43,438 bases of DNA. Source: Streptomyces sp. YIM 98790. GTDB lineage: Bacteria > Actinomycetota > Actinomycetes > Streptomycetales > Streptomycetaceae. Below are positions 1-7,866 of this stretch, piece by piece; positions within the stretch are counted from its first letter, which is position 1, and each line of letters starts with the position of its first letter. Made by a program: the position numbers and the translations under genes. The notes beneath the pieces were generated by a model that was not told the DNA's origin, did no database searches, and was given only the letters and a program-made list of their open reading frames with translations. Location: assembly GCF_011421595.1 (NCBI RefSeq), contig NZ_WTLH01000001.1:1-43438 (forward strand), given 5' to 3'.

Positions 1-1062
1 GCTGCCGGCGCCGGGCGCCCGGCGCCGCGCCGCGGGCCGGTGCGGCTCCCCCCTGATCTGGAGGACTTCACGGGGCGGGAACCGCTGGTGGACGAGCTCC
101 TTGCCGAGCTGCGGCGGGAGACGGCGGCCACCGTGGTCCTCACCGGGGGACCGGGTGCCGGAAAGACCGCGCTCGCCGTCCGGCTCGCCCACCGGCTCGC
201 CGGCCGCTATCCCGACGGCCGGGTCATGACGTCCCTGCGGGACGACCGGGGCGCGCCCCGGCCGTGGCCGTCCGTGCTCGCCGAGCTGTCCCGGGCGCTC
301 GGCTGCGCCGCCGAGCTGCCCGCGCCGTCCGGGCATCCCGAGGCCGCGGCGGCCTGGCGTGCCTGGCTCGCGGACCACAGGGTCCTGCTGGTGCTGGACG
401 GCGCCGCCGACGCCGGGACCGCGCGCCGGCTGCTCCCGGACGCCGGGCCGGCCCGGGCCCTGCTCACCGCGCGCGATCCGCTGGCCGGGCTGGAGCCCGC
501 CCGTCGCTTCGCGGTGCCGGCGATGACCCCGGAGGAGGGTGCCGGACTGCTCGGCCGGATCATCACGGCGGAGCGGGCCGGGGCCGACCCGGACGCGGCC
601 CGGCGCATCGTGACCGCCGTGGACGGGCTGCCGCTGGCGCTGCGGATCGCCGGGCACCGGCTGGCGATGCTGCGGAACACCCCGCTGCGTGCCTATGCCG
701 ACCGGCTGGCGCGGCCCGGCGAGGCACTCGACCTGCTGGCGGCGGGGAGCTGGCGGCTGCGGGACCGGCTCGCGGAGGCCGTGGCCGAACTGCCGCCCGC
801 GCAGCGGGAGACCCTGCGGGCACTGGGCGGCCTGCCCTCCCCGGCCTTCCGCCTCACCGAGGCGGCCCGGGCCCTGGGGCGCCCGCCGGCGCAGGCCGTC
901 CCGCTGCTGGAGGCGCTGGTCACCTCAGGGGTCCTGGCACCGGCCGGGGCCGGGCCGGACACCCCGGCCGGGCCGTCGGCGGCGGAGTGCTTCGTGCTGC
1001 CCCGGCTGCTCTGGCTCCACGCCGGCGGTGAGCGCGCCGCCGTGCCCGTGCCCGCCGCCTGA
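1..1062 (+). CDS. AfsR/SARP-type regulator, NB-ARC ATPase part (5' truncated by window edge)
   Basis: The frame is open from base 1 to the stop at 1062, so the gene starts upstream of the window; the GTG at 40 is only the first in-frame candidate. The visible part opens with the linker PVRLPPDLEDFTGRE, typical of the junction between the bacterial transcriptional activation domain and the NB-ARC ATPase in AfsR/SARP regulators. A Walker A motif (GGPGAGKTAL) and a Walker B-like VLLVLDGA follow, then a GLPLALRIAG motif of the kind found in NB-ARC/STAND ATPases. The protein ends soon after the ATPase and a short winged-helix-like tail; the C-terminal TPR array of full AfsR is absent. From the family, the missing N-terminus probably carries an OmpR-like DNA-binding domain. 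The 24-bp repeats begin 9 bases after the stop, and the next gene is convergent. Confidence 0.75.
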   Translation, partial: AAGAGRPAPRRGPVRLPPDLEDFTGREPLVDELLAELRRETAATVVLTGGPGAGKTALAVRLAHRLAGRYPDGRVMTSLRDDRGAPRPWPSVLAELSRALGCAAELPAPSGHPEAAAAWRAWLADHRVLLVLDGAADAGTARRLLPDAGPARALLTARDPLAGLEPARRFAVPAMTPEEGAGLLGRIITAERAGADPDAARRIVTAVDGLPLALRIAGHRLAMLRNTPLRAYADRLARPGEALDLLAAGSWRLRDRLAEAVAELPPAQRETLRALGGLPSPAFRLTEAARALGRPPAQAVPLLEALVTSGVLAPAGAGPDTPAGPSAAECFVLPRLLWLHAGGERAAVPVPAA

Positions 1063-1070
1063 GCCGTGCC

Positions 1071-1140
1071 CGTGCTCAGGCCCGGGGCCGGGACCGTGCT
1101 CAGGCCCGGGGCCGGGACCGTGCTCAGGCCCGGGGCCGGG
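1071..1140. repeat. Three tandem copies of a 24-bp unit between convergent genes
   Basis: Units run 1071-1094, 1095-1118 and 1119-1140 (last one 22 bases), each starting CGTGCTCAGGCCCGGGGCC and essentially identical. Each unit carries a TGA on the minus strand. The stop codon of the minus-strand regulator (1124-1126) lies inside the third unit. Copy-number changes would move or lengthen the 3' untranslated region rather than the protein. Confidence 0.9.
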
Positions 1141-2158
1141 CGCCCCCGGCCCGCCCCTCGTACACGCCCTGCACCCGCGCCAGATACCCGGCCTGGAAAC
1201 GGCTGTAGGCACCGAGCTGCTCCATGATCTCGGCGATGTGCTTCCGGCAGGTGCGCAGCGACATGCCGAGTCTGCGCGCCACCACCTCGTCCTTCATGCC
1301 CTGGGCGAGCAGCCGGATGATGGCCGACTTCACATCCTCCCGGGCCGCGCTCTCCGACCACGCCGGGCTGTAGGGGGTGGCCAGCGACCAGGCGTGGTCG
1401 AAGACCGCGCAGAGATAGCCGACCGTCGAGGGATCGCGGACCACGATCGCCGCGTTGACATCGCTCTGGTGCGGCAGGAAGAGCACCTCGCGGTCAAAGG
1501 CGATCATCCGGCCGAAGAGCTCGCTCAGCGTGCGGACCTCGGCGCCCTCGCCGGTCATCCGCCGGACATACTCCTGGGTGGCCGGGTGATGCCGCGCGGT
1601 GTGCTGGTAGAGCGTGCGCATCCGCACCCCGCGCTGCAGCATGTCCCGGTCCCGGGCGTAGGCCTGCTCCAGGAGCTTGGGCGCCCGGCCGCCCCCGGGC
1701 TGGCAGGTGCGCACCTCCTCGCGGCAGCGCAGCGAGGCGTCGGAGATCAGGCCCACCACCGTCTCCAGCTCCCGCACCTCCTGCAACGGCGGGCGCGGCT
1801 GGTCCACGCGCCGCGCCTCCGCGTACACGGGGGCGAGCAGCGTGAGCTCGTCCCGCAGCCGTTCGGTCTCGGCGAGCTGGCGGCGCAGCGCCAGCTCGCG
1901 CGGGGTCACCAGTTCGGCCAGCGCGGATTCCGGGGGGACCGGTGAGTACCGCCGGGGAGACTCCGGCAGCCGCCGCACCAGCCGCAGCCGGGCCAGCACG
2001 GCGAGCGCGTCGTCCAGCTCCTGATGGCCCATCTCCAGCACCTGCGCCGCCGCCCCGGAGTCGACCTCGCCGTGCCTGCTCATCCAGCGGAAGACGGTCA
2101 GCTCGCGCTCGGTGAGCTGAGGTAAAGGCGCCTCGGGATCCGCCGGGATGGGCTCCAT
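1124..2158 (-). CDS. LuxR/TrmB-type helix-turn-helix transcriptional regulator
   Basis: A 344-residue protein with two DNA-binding-like segments. The N-terminus (LTERELTVFRWMSRHGEVD..AAQVLEMG) resembles a TrmB/MarR-like winged helix, followed by a charged helical linker. The middle part, from about residue 160, has the FDREVLFLPHQSDVNAAIVV pattern of phospholipase-D-like/TrmB sensor regions seen in many Streptomyces LuxR regulators. The C-terminus (AIIRLLAQGMKDEVVARRLG..LRTCRKHIAEIMEQLGA) is a LuxR-type helix-turn-helix. ATG 2158 (MEPIPAD) is preferred over ATG 2179 and GTG 2245 because homologues of this type begin just before the LTERE segment; no start has a strong ribosome binding site. 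The gene is convergent with the AfsR-like gene. Targets are unknown. Confidence 0.8.
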   Translation of the reverse strand: MEPIPADPEAPLPQLTERELTVFRWMSRHGEVDSGAAAQVLEMGHQELDDALAVLARLRLVRRLPESPRRYSPVPPESALAELVTPRELALRRQLAETERLRDELTLLAPVYAEARRVDQPRPPLQEVRELETVVGLISDASLRCREEVRTCQPGGGRAPKLLEQAYARDRDMLQRGVRMRTLYQHTARHHPATQEYVRRMTGEGAEVRTLSELFGRMIAFDREVLFLPHQSDVNAAIVVRDPSTVGYLCAVFDHAWSLATPYSPAWSESAAREDVKSAIIRLLAQGMKDEVVARRLGMSLRTCRKHIAEIMEQLGAYSRFQAGYLARVQGVYEGRAGGARPRA

Positions 2159-2229
2159 ATCAGCCGATGGTAGGCGCATGTGGAGATCAGGTGAAGGGCG
2201 CCGTGACGACAGCGGGCCGGACACACCAC

Positions 2230-2261
2230 AGGGAGCCCATGCCATCGGGCATGGGCTCCCT
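2230..2261 (-). terminator. Intrinsic-type terminator of tRNA-Ser(GCU)
   Basis: A perfect 14-bp stem (AGGGAGCCCATGCC / GGCATGGGCTCCCT) with loop ATCG lies 10 bases beyond the tRNA 3' end on the minus strand. Confidence 0.8.
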
Positions 2262-2271
2262 GCTCGGAAAG

Positions 2272-2362
2272 CGGAGGCTCCGGGATTTGAACCCGGGATC
2301 GGGGATAAACCCGAAACCGCATTAGCAGTGCGGCGCCATAGACCAGACTAGGCGAAGCCTCC
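2272..2362 (-). tRNA. tRNA-Ser (anticodon GCU)
   Basis: The reverse complement folds as a class II tRNA. The acceptor stem is GGAGGCT/AGCCTCC with discriminator G, the anticodon stem CCGCA/TGCGG encloses loop CTGCTAA (anticodon GCT), there is a long variable arm, and the T arm has GGTTCAAATCC. No CCA is encoded. It reads serine AGC/AGU codons. Confidence 0.95.
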
Positions 2363-2594
2363 TCGTCGCCCCGGCGCGGCCGTGACCGGCCGCGTGGGCC
2401 GACCGGCTGCACTGGACAGCGCGTGCAAATGATGCCACAGCCGCGCGCTGGGCAGCCAATCGGGACCAACCCTACGGGCTGCGCCCGCCCCGCGTCGAGC
2501 GGGTTCCGCCGAGTTGCGCAACGCCCGGAGCCCGGCAGCGTTAGAAGGTGGGAAGGGGCCGGAAAGGGCCGACACAGGGAAAGAGGTAGGGGAC

Positions 2595-3179
2595 ATGCCG
2601 GTTGTCTCGCACACCGTGCTCGCCGCGCTCACGCTCGCCGCGGCGGCCGTCGCGCCCGTCTCCGGGGCCCCGGCCGGGGGCCCCGGAGACGACACCGAGC
2701 CGGGCGCCCGGCTGACCGTCTCGGTCCGGGACGGGCAGAGCCGCGGGGTGGAGGAGAGCCACATTCTGGAGTGCCACCCGGCGGGCGGGGATCACCCGAA
2801 GGCGCGCGCGGCCTGCGATGCGCTGGACGAAGCAACCGCGAGCGGGGACGATCCGTTCGCGCCGGTGCCCGAGGACGCCATCTGCACCCAGATCTACGGC
2901 GGCCCCTGGAAGGCCGAGATCCGCGGCGAATGGAACGGCCGGACCATCGACGCCGAGTTCAGCCGGCTCAACGGCTGCGAGATCGCCCGCTGGGACCGCC
3001 TCGTCCCGGCCCTGCCGGATGCGAACCAGCAGGACGGCGACCCCTCCGGCGAGGTGCCCGGCCGGCAGGAGGAGCAGCAGGAGGGCCGGCAGGAGCGGCA
3101 GACGAGCGGGGAGGGCCGGGAGAGCGGCCTGTGGGGCTCCCCGCAGCGCGCGGGCGGCGCGGCCGGCATCATGCGGTGA
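2595..3179 (+). CDS. Subtilisin inhibitor-like (SSI family) secreted protein with C-terminal extension
   Basis: A 194-residue protein. Residues 1 to about 26 look like a signal peptide (Ala/Leu/Val-rich, ending PVSGAPA), although the n-region lacks Lys/Arg. The body matches the Streptomyces subtilisin inhibitor pattern: LECHPAGGDHPKARAACDAL, a CTQIYGGPW reactive-loop region, and GEWNGRTIDAEFSRLNGCE. The four Cys of the two SSI disulfides are at 60, 74, 97 and 128. By alignment with CPM|VY of SSI, the reactive bond falls at Gln99-Ile100, so P1 is Gln rather than the usual Met, Lys or Arg. After residue 140 there is a tail of about 55 residues rich in Gln, Glu and Gly that ordinary SSIs (about 110 mature residues) lack. 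ATG 2595 follows an AAAGAGGTAGGGG ribosome binding site. Family SSI proteins inhibit extracellular serine proteases. Confidence 0.82.
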   Translation: MPVVSHTVLAALTLAAAAVAPVSGAPAGGPGDDTEPGARLTVSVRDGQSRGVEESHILECHPAGGDHPKARAACDALDEATASGDDPFAPVPEDAICTQIYGGPWKAEIRGEWNGRTIDAEFSRLNGCEIARWDRLVPALPDANQQDGDPSGEVPGRQEEQQEGRQERQTSGEGRESGLWGSPQRAGGAAGIMR

Positions 3180-3460
3180 GCCCGGCGCGGCCACCCCGGC
3201 AGCCCCAGCAGCCCCCACGGGTACGCCCGCCGCTGCCCGGACATGAACCGATCATGCACGCAAACCCGCGGCCAAGAGCAACGCGGCCCCGGCCACAGAC
3301 CGGCGCGAAGCGGTGCGGGACAATGCATCGGCGAACGCACCACCGCACGGCGTACCGGTCCCCGTAGACTCCCCCTGAATGACACGCACGGGTATCCGGC
3401 CGTCCGTATGACCGTCGGCGACGTGCGCGACACCACACGGGTCAAGGGAGGATCGACGTC

Positions 3461-6400
3461 GTGAGCAGCAGGCCAGCGAGGGGCGCTGCTCGCCTCGCCG
3501 CCATACTCGACGCACTGCCCGACGCGCTGCTGCTCGTCAACGGGAACGGCACCGTCGTCAACGCCAACACCATCGCCACGGAGACCCTGGAGCTCCCCGG
3601 CGCACCACTGGTCGGCCGCGGCCTGCTGGACATCGTCCCGGACTTCGATCCGCGGCGGATTCCCGGCTCCATGCGCCGCCCGGAGGAGGACCACGGCGCA
3701 CGGACCAAGCCGACCCGGATGATCGCCCGGCGCACGGACGGCAGCGAGCTGTGGGTCGAGGTGACGAGCGCCCTGCTCAAGGCGGGCAACCTCTCCCCCT
3801 ATGCGTCGGCCGTGGAGGCGGCCTTCTTCGACGACGACACCTCCGAGGAACTGCTGCTGCTCGTGGTCCGCGATCTCACCGGCACCCTGGACACCGAGGC
3901 CGAGCTGGTGCGCCAGCAGCGGCAGACCGAGATGATCCTGCGTGCCGCCTCCCAGGGCGTGATCGGCGTGGACACCGCCGGCCGGGTGGTGCTGGTCAAT
4001 CCGGCCGCCGCCCAGATCCTGGGCCACCGGGCCAGCCGGCTCGGCGGCCAGGAACTGCACCCGCTGATCCACCACTCGCGCCCCGACGGCTCGCCCCTGC
4101 CGTACGAGGAGACGCCGCTGCACGACACTCTCTCCTCCGGGCGCAAGCACCGGGTGCGCGGCCAGGTGCTGTGGACCAAGGACCGGCGCGCGGTGCCGGT
4201 GGACATGACGACCGCCCCGGTGCGGATCGGGGACCAGCTCGTCGGCGCGGTGCTCGCGTTCACCGACCGCCGCCCGTACGAATCGCTGGCCGCCCGCCAG
4301 GCACAGCTGCTGGCGGTACTGGACGACGGTCTGCGCGGGCCGCTGGAGGAGCTGAAGCGCGAGCTGTCCACCCTGGCCAACGATCCGGCCGGGCAGCTCT
4401 GGCCGGAGGCCAACCAGATACTGCACCATCTGGCGGCCGGCTACTCGCGGATGACCACCCTGGTGGACAACGTGCTCAGCTACCAGCGGCTGGACGCCGG
4501 CGAGGAGAAGCTGAGCCGCAAGCTGGTCTCGCTGGACGAGGTCGTCAACGCGGGAGTGGAGGGTGCCACCGAGCTGATCGGGCCCGGCCGCGCGCAGTTC
4601 GCGGTGCACGCCCCGCCGATCGAGGCCGAAGTGGACCCGGACCGGCTGGCCCAGGCGATCGCCCATCTGGTGGCGGACGTCGCCGGGGTGGACGCCACCG
4701 GGCGGGCGCAGAGCGGCTCGGCCGCCGGCGATTCGACGATCGTGGTCGCCGCCGCCCAGCGCGGCGAGGTGGTGCGGATCGAGGTGCGCGGACCGTTCAC
4801 CGGCGGTGATCCGGTGCACGCGCCGCTGGTGCGCGGCATCGTCCGGCTGCACGGCGGAGTGCTCCAGACCCATGAGCTGCCCGGTGCCTCGGCCGGTCAG
4901 GCCTATGTGCTGGAGGTGCCGGTGAGCGCCGCCGCGGGCGCCGGGGACCGGCCGGCCGCGGGAGAGCGCCCGGGCGGCGGCACCTCGGGCGGCGGCAGCA
5001 ACGGCGGCGTGCAGGACGGCAGCGGGGAGACCACGGTGATGCCGGTTCCCACGGAACCGGCCCGGGGCACCACGCAGGCCGTGGGGGAGGCCGCGCGGCA
5101 GCAGGTACAGCAGCAGGCCCAGCAGCAGGCCCAGCACCAGGCGTCACAGCCGCGGCTGCCGGTCCCCGCCCAGGGACAGGGCCAGGAACAGGGCCCAGTG
5201 CAGGGCCAGGGCCAGGTGCACGGCCAGCTGCACGGCCGTCACTCGGGCTCCGTCGAGCTGCCGTCCCGGGGAGCGGGCACCCCGGTTCCGGCACAGGGCA
5301 GACACGGTCCGGAGGCGGCGCCGGGGGCTTCGCCGCCGGGGACTCCGCCGCAGCCCAGCGGCCGGAGGCGGCGCCGGGTGGCCGCGGAGGACACCCCCGC
5401 CCAGCCGATGCAGGTGCCGGTGGCGGTACCGCAGGGCGAACCGGCCTCCGGGGCGGGAACGCCCAACCCCGCCCTGCCCCAGCAGGCCCAGCCGCAGCCG
5501 CACTCGCAGCCGCACTCGCAGCCGCAGGCCCAGCCGGGCGGCGCCGAGGAGCAGGCCACCGGCGGCACCGGCCGGCGGCGCCGTGCGCTGGCCCCGGTCG
5601 AGGCCGCGCCGCAGGCCCAGCAGGCCCGGACCGCCGCTCCCGAGGCGCCCGCCATCCCCAGCCAGCCGGAGGGCGACCAGCCCACCGGCCGCCGGCGGCG
5701 CCGGGCCATCGCCCAGGAACCGCCGCAGCAACAGGAGCCGGAGCAGCGCCGGGAGCCGATCGCGCTGCCCGCCGCCGAGCCGCAGCAGCCCCGGCCGCAG
5801 CCCGGACTGCAGCCCGAGCCGCAGTCGGCGGGCATGACGAACGGGCCGGAGCCGGGGCCCGCCCCGGGCATGCCCGGCGTGCCGGGACAGTCGCGCGGGA
5901 CGCAGGAGAGTCATCCCTCCTCACCCGGCATACCGGTTCCGGCCACTGCCGTGCCCGCCGGGTCCGCGCCCGCCCCGGCACCGGCGCCGGGACAGGAGGC
6001 CGCGGACCAGCAGACACCGCCGCCGCAGGCGCGGCCGGAGCGGCCGGAGGGCGAGCAGCCGTCCGGTGACGTCCCCGGCCCGGCCGCGGCGGAGGAGGAG
6101 GACGGCGAGCCGCCGGTCATGGAGCACACCGTGGTGGCGGCCAGCCCGATCCTCAACGGTTCCGTGCCGCAGCCGCAGCTTCCCGCCCCGCAGCCGCTGC
6201 CCATGCCGGGCAGCGACCGGGCGAACCGGACGGACGCGCGGGCCTCCGCCGTCAATGTGCAGACCCTGGGCCAGGGCATCCCCGTCTCCCAGCTCACCCA
6301 GCACCTGGCGGCCGAGCAGCGGGCCGGCACCGCGCCCGGCGTCCACGGGCCGGCGCCCGCCCCGGCGAACGCCTCACCGGCGTCCCCGGCCTCCCCGGTG

Positions 6401-7705
6401 CCCGCGCCCGCGCCGGTGCCGGCTCCGGCACGGCGCCGCAAGCTGGCCGCGCCGCCGCCCGAGAACCCCTCAGGGGAGCCGGCGGCGTCATCCGGGGGCG
6501 GCCGTCCGCAGCTCCCCTCCCGGCCGCAGCCGCAGCCGCAGCCACAGCACCCGGCTCCGGCCCAGGCCCAGGCCCAGCAGGTCCGGACTCAGCAGGCCCA
6601 GGCTCCCCAGGGCCCGGCTCCGGCCGCCCGGACCCGTCCCCAGCCGCAGCCGGCGGACCAGCCGCAGCAGCGGGCCGGGGCCCCGGCCGCCCGGTTTCCG
6701 CAGCCCGCGGGGTACCCCCGTCCCGAGGACCCGCGGCTCGCCGCACCGGGCGGACCGGCCGGACCGGCCGGACACCCCCGGGCGGCCCTGGCCGGCCCCC
6801 GCCCCGCGGCGCCGGTCACCCCGCACGGCCCGGTGGAGGGCGGCCGGCAGTTCGCCATCAGCGCCCCGGCCGCCGGCTCGGGCGAGGGTCCGGAGCCGCT
6901 GGACGGCCCGAACGGTGCCGTGGAGGTCACCGGTGGCCGCCCGCACCAGCCGTCGGCCGGCGGCCCGGCCGGCGACGAACTGCCGCCCGAACCGCTGGAC
7001 AACCCGCGCCGGCTGCTGGTCTGGCCCGAGCCGGACCCGTCCACCCAGCAGGCGCTGACCGACTGCGGCTACCGACCGGTGCTGGTGCAGTCCCGGGAGG
7101 AAGTGGACGCGCAGATCGCCGCGTATCCGGCCGCGCTGTTCGTGGACCCGCTGACCGGGCCGATCACCCGCACCGCGCTCCAGTCGCTGCGCCAGGCGGC
7201 GGTGGCCGCCGAGGTCCCGGTGCTGGTCACGGCCGGGCTGGGCCAGGCCGGGCGGGACGCCGCGTACGGCGCCGACCCGGCCGTGCTGCTCAAGGCGCTG
7301 GCGCCGCGGGACAGCGAGCAGCACCCGCCGCGGGTGCTGCTGGTGGAGGAGCGCGAGCCGATCGTGGCGGCGCTCACCGCCTCGCTGGAGCGTCGCGGGA
7401 TGCAGGTGGCGCACGCTCCGAGCGACCCGCAGGCGGTGGAGCTGGCCGCGCAGTTCCGCCCCAATCTGGTGGTGATGGATCTGGGCCAGGTGCGGCGGCG
7501 ACGCGCCGGGATCGTGGACTGGCTGCGGGCCAACGGCCTGCTCAACCGCACCCCGTTCGTGGTCTACACGGCGGGCGGGCTGGAGCCTGCGGTGCTGCCG
7601 CAGCTCGCCTCCGGCGAGCGGGTGCTGTTCCTGGCCGAGCGGGCCACCACCGAGGACGTGCAGGACCGGATCGTCGATCTGCTCGCCCGGATCGGCGCCC
7701 AGTAA
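3461..7705 (+). CDS. PAS / degenerate histidine kinase / receiver-like hybrid protein with a Pro/Gln-rich linker
   Basis: A 1414-residue cytoplasmic protein. Order: PAS 1 (about 11-145), PAS 2 (152-272), HisKA-like helices (275-345), HATPase-like region (355-488), a Pro/Gln/Ala-rich linker of nearly 700 residues (490-1180), then two tandem receiver-like domains (about 1180-1285 and 1290-1410). In the HisKA motif, SHELRTPL of active kinases reads DDGLRGPL (288-295), so the phosphoacceptor His is Asp289. The N-box reads HLVADVAG (no Asn) and the G-box is weak. The last receiver keeps an acidic pair (E1296, E1297), Asp1340 and Thr1370, but the conserved Lys is gone. The linker repeats an [ST]GRRRRR-type basic motif. 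Start GTG 3461 sits behind GGGAGG. Most likely a signalling scaffold or PAS sensor rather than an active kinase. A 21-bp terminator follows. Confidence 0.85.
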   Translation: MSSRPARGAARLAAILDALPDALLLVNGNGTVVNANTIATETLELPGAPLVGRGLLDIVPDFDPRRIPGSMRRPEEDHGARTKPTRMIARRTDGSELWVEVTSALLKAGNLSPYASAVEAAFFDDDTSEELLLLVVRDLTGTLDTEAELVRQQRQTEMILRAASQGVIGVDTAGRVVLVNPAAAQILGHRASRLGGQELHPLIHHSRPDGSPLPYEETPLHDTLSSGRKHRVRGQVLWTKDRRAVPVDMTTAPVRIGDQLVGAVLAFTDRRPYESLAARQAQLLAVLDDGLRGPLEELKRELSTLANDPAGQLWPEANQILHHLAAGYSRMTTLVDNVLSYQRLDAGEEKLSRKLVSLDEVVNAGVEGATELIGPGRAQFAVHAPPIEAEVDPDRLAQAIAHLVADVAGVDATGRAQSGSAAGDSTIVVAAAQRGEVVRIEVRGPFTGGDPVHAPLVRGIVRLHGGVLQTHELPGASAGQAYVLEVPVSAAAGAGDRPAAGERPGGGTSGGGSNGGVQDGSGETTVMPVPTEPARGTTQAVGEAARQQVQQQAQQQAQHQASQPRLPVPAQGQGQEQGPVQGQGQVHGQLHGRHSGSVELPSRGAGTPVPAQGRHGPEAAPGASPPGTPPQPSGRRRRRVAAEDTPAQPMQVPVAVPQGEPASGAGTPNPALPQQAQPQPHSQPHSQPQAQPGGAEEQATGGTGRRRRALAPVEAAPQAQQARTAAPEAPAIPSQPEGDQPTGRRRRRAIAQEPPQQQEPEQRREPIALPAAEPQQPRPQPGLQPEPQSAGMTNGPEPGPAPGMPGVPGQSRGTQESHPSSPGIPVPATAVPAGSAPAPAPAPGQEAADQQTPPPQARPERPEGEQPSGDVPGPAAAEEEDGEPPVMEHTVVAASPILNGSVPQPQLPAPQPLPMPGSDRANRTDARASAVNVQTLGQGIPVSQLTQHLAAEQRAGTAPGVHGPAPAPANASPASPASPVPAPAPVPAPARRRKLAAPPPENPSGEPAASSGGGRPQLPSRPQPQPQPQHPAPAQAQAQQVRTQQAQAPQGPAPAARTRPQPQPADQPQQRAGAPAARFPQPAGYPRPEDPRLAAPGGPAGPAGHPRAALAGPRPAAPVTPHGPVEGGRQFAISAPAAGSGEGPEPLDGPNGAVEVTGGRPHQPSAGGPAGDELPPEPLDNPRRLLVWPEPDPSTQQALTDCGYRPVLVQSREEVDAQIAAYPAALFVDPLTGPITRTALQSLRQAAVAAEVPVLVTAGLGQAGRDAAYGADPAVLLKALAPRDSEQHPPRVLLVEEREPIVAALTASLERRGMQVAHAPSDPQAVELAAQFRPNLVVMDLGQVRRRRAGIVDWLRANGLLNRTPFVVYTAGGLEPAVLPQLASGERVLFLAERATTEDVQDRIVDLLARIGAQ

Positions 7706-7731
7706 CGGCCCGCTTTCCGCGCGACCGCATG

Positions 7732-7776
7732 CGAGGGGGGCGGGGAGATCCGGACCGGATCTCCCCGCCCCCCTCG
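7732..7776. terminator. Bidirectional terminator between convergent genes
   Basis: A perfect 21-bp stem (7732-7752 with 7756-7776) and 3-base loop GAC lies 26 bases after the hybrid signalling gene and before the convergent acyl-CoA ligase gene. It can serve both strands. Confidence 0.85.
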
Positions 7777-7826
7777 GCACGCCGTGCCGCCGCCACCCCC
7801 GGCAAGCGGCCCAACGGCCCAACGGC

Positions 7827-7866
7827 TCAGCGGTTCAGCGGTTCAGCGGTTCAGCGGTTCAGCGGT
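7827..7866. repeat. Five perfect copies of the octamer TCAGCGGT
   Basis: Units start at 7827, 7835, 7843, 7851 and 7859. The TGA stop of the acyl-CoA ligase gene is the TCA (7859-7861) of the last unit, so all other copies lie just downstream of that stop. An octamer is not a multiple of three, and each unit carries its own TCA. Confidence 0.92.

Noticed and set aside
1071-1140. CRISPR array
   Set aside because: 24-bp units abut directly with no spacers and there are no cas genes.
2272-2362. tRNA-Ser as an integration (att) site of a mobile element
   Set aside because: No integrase, excisionase or repeated tRNA 3' end was seen nearby, for this tRNA or the one at 13456.
2894-5137. 747-residue minus-strand ORF opposite the hybrid signalling gene
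   Set aside because: Antisense shadow typical of high-GC DNA; His/Arg/Gly/Leu composition, no domain, no ribosome binding site.
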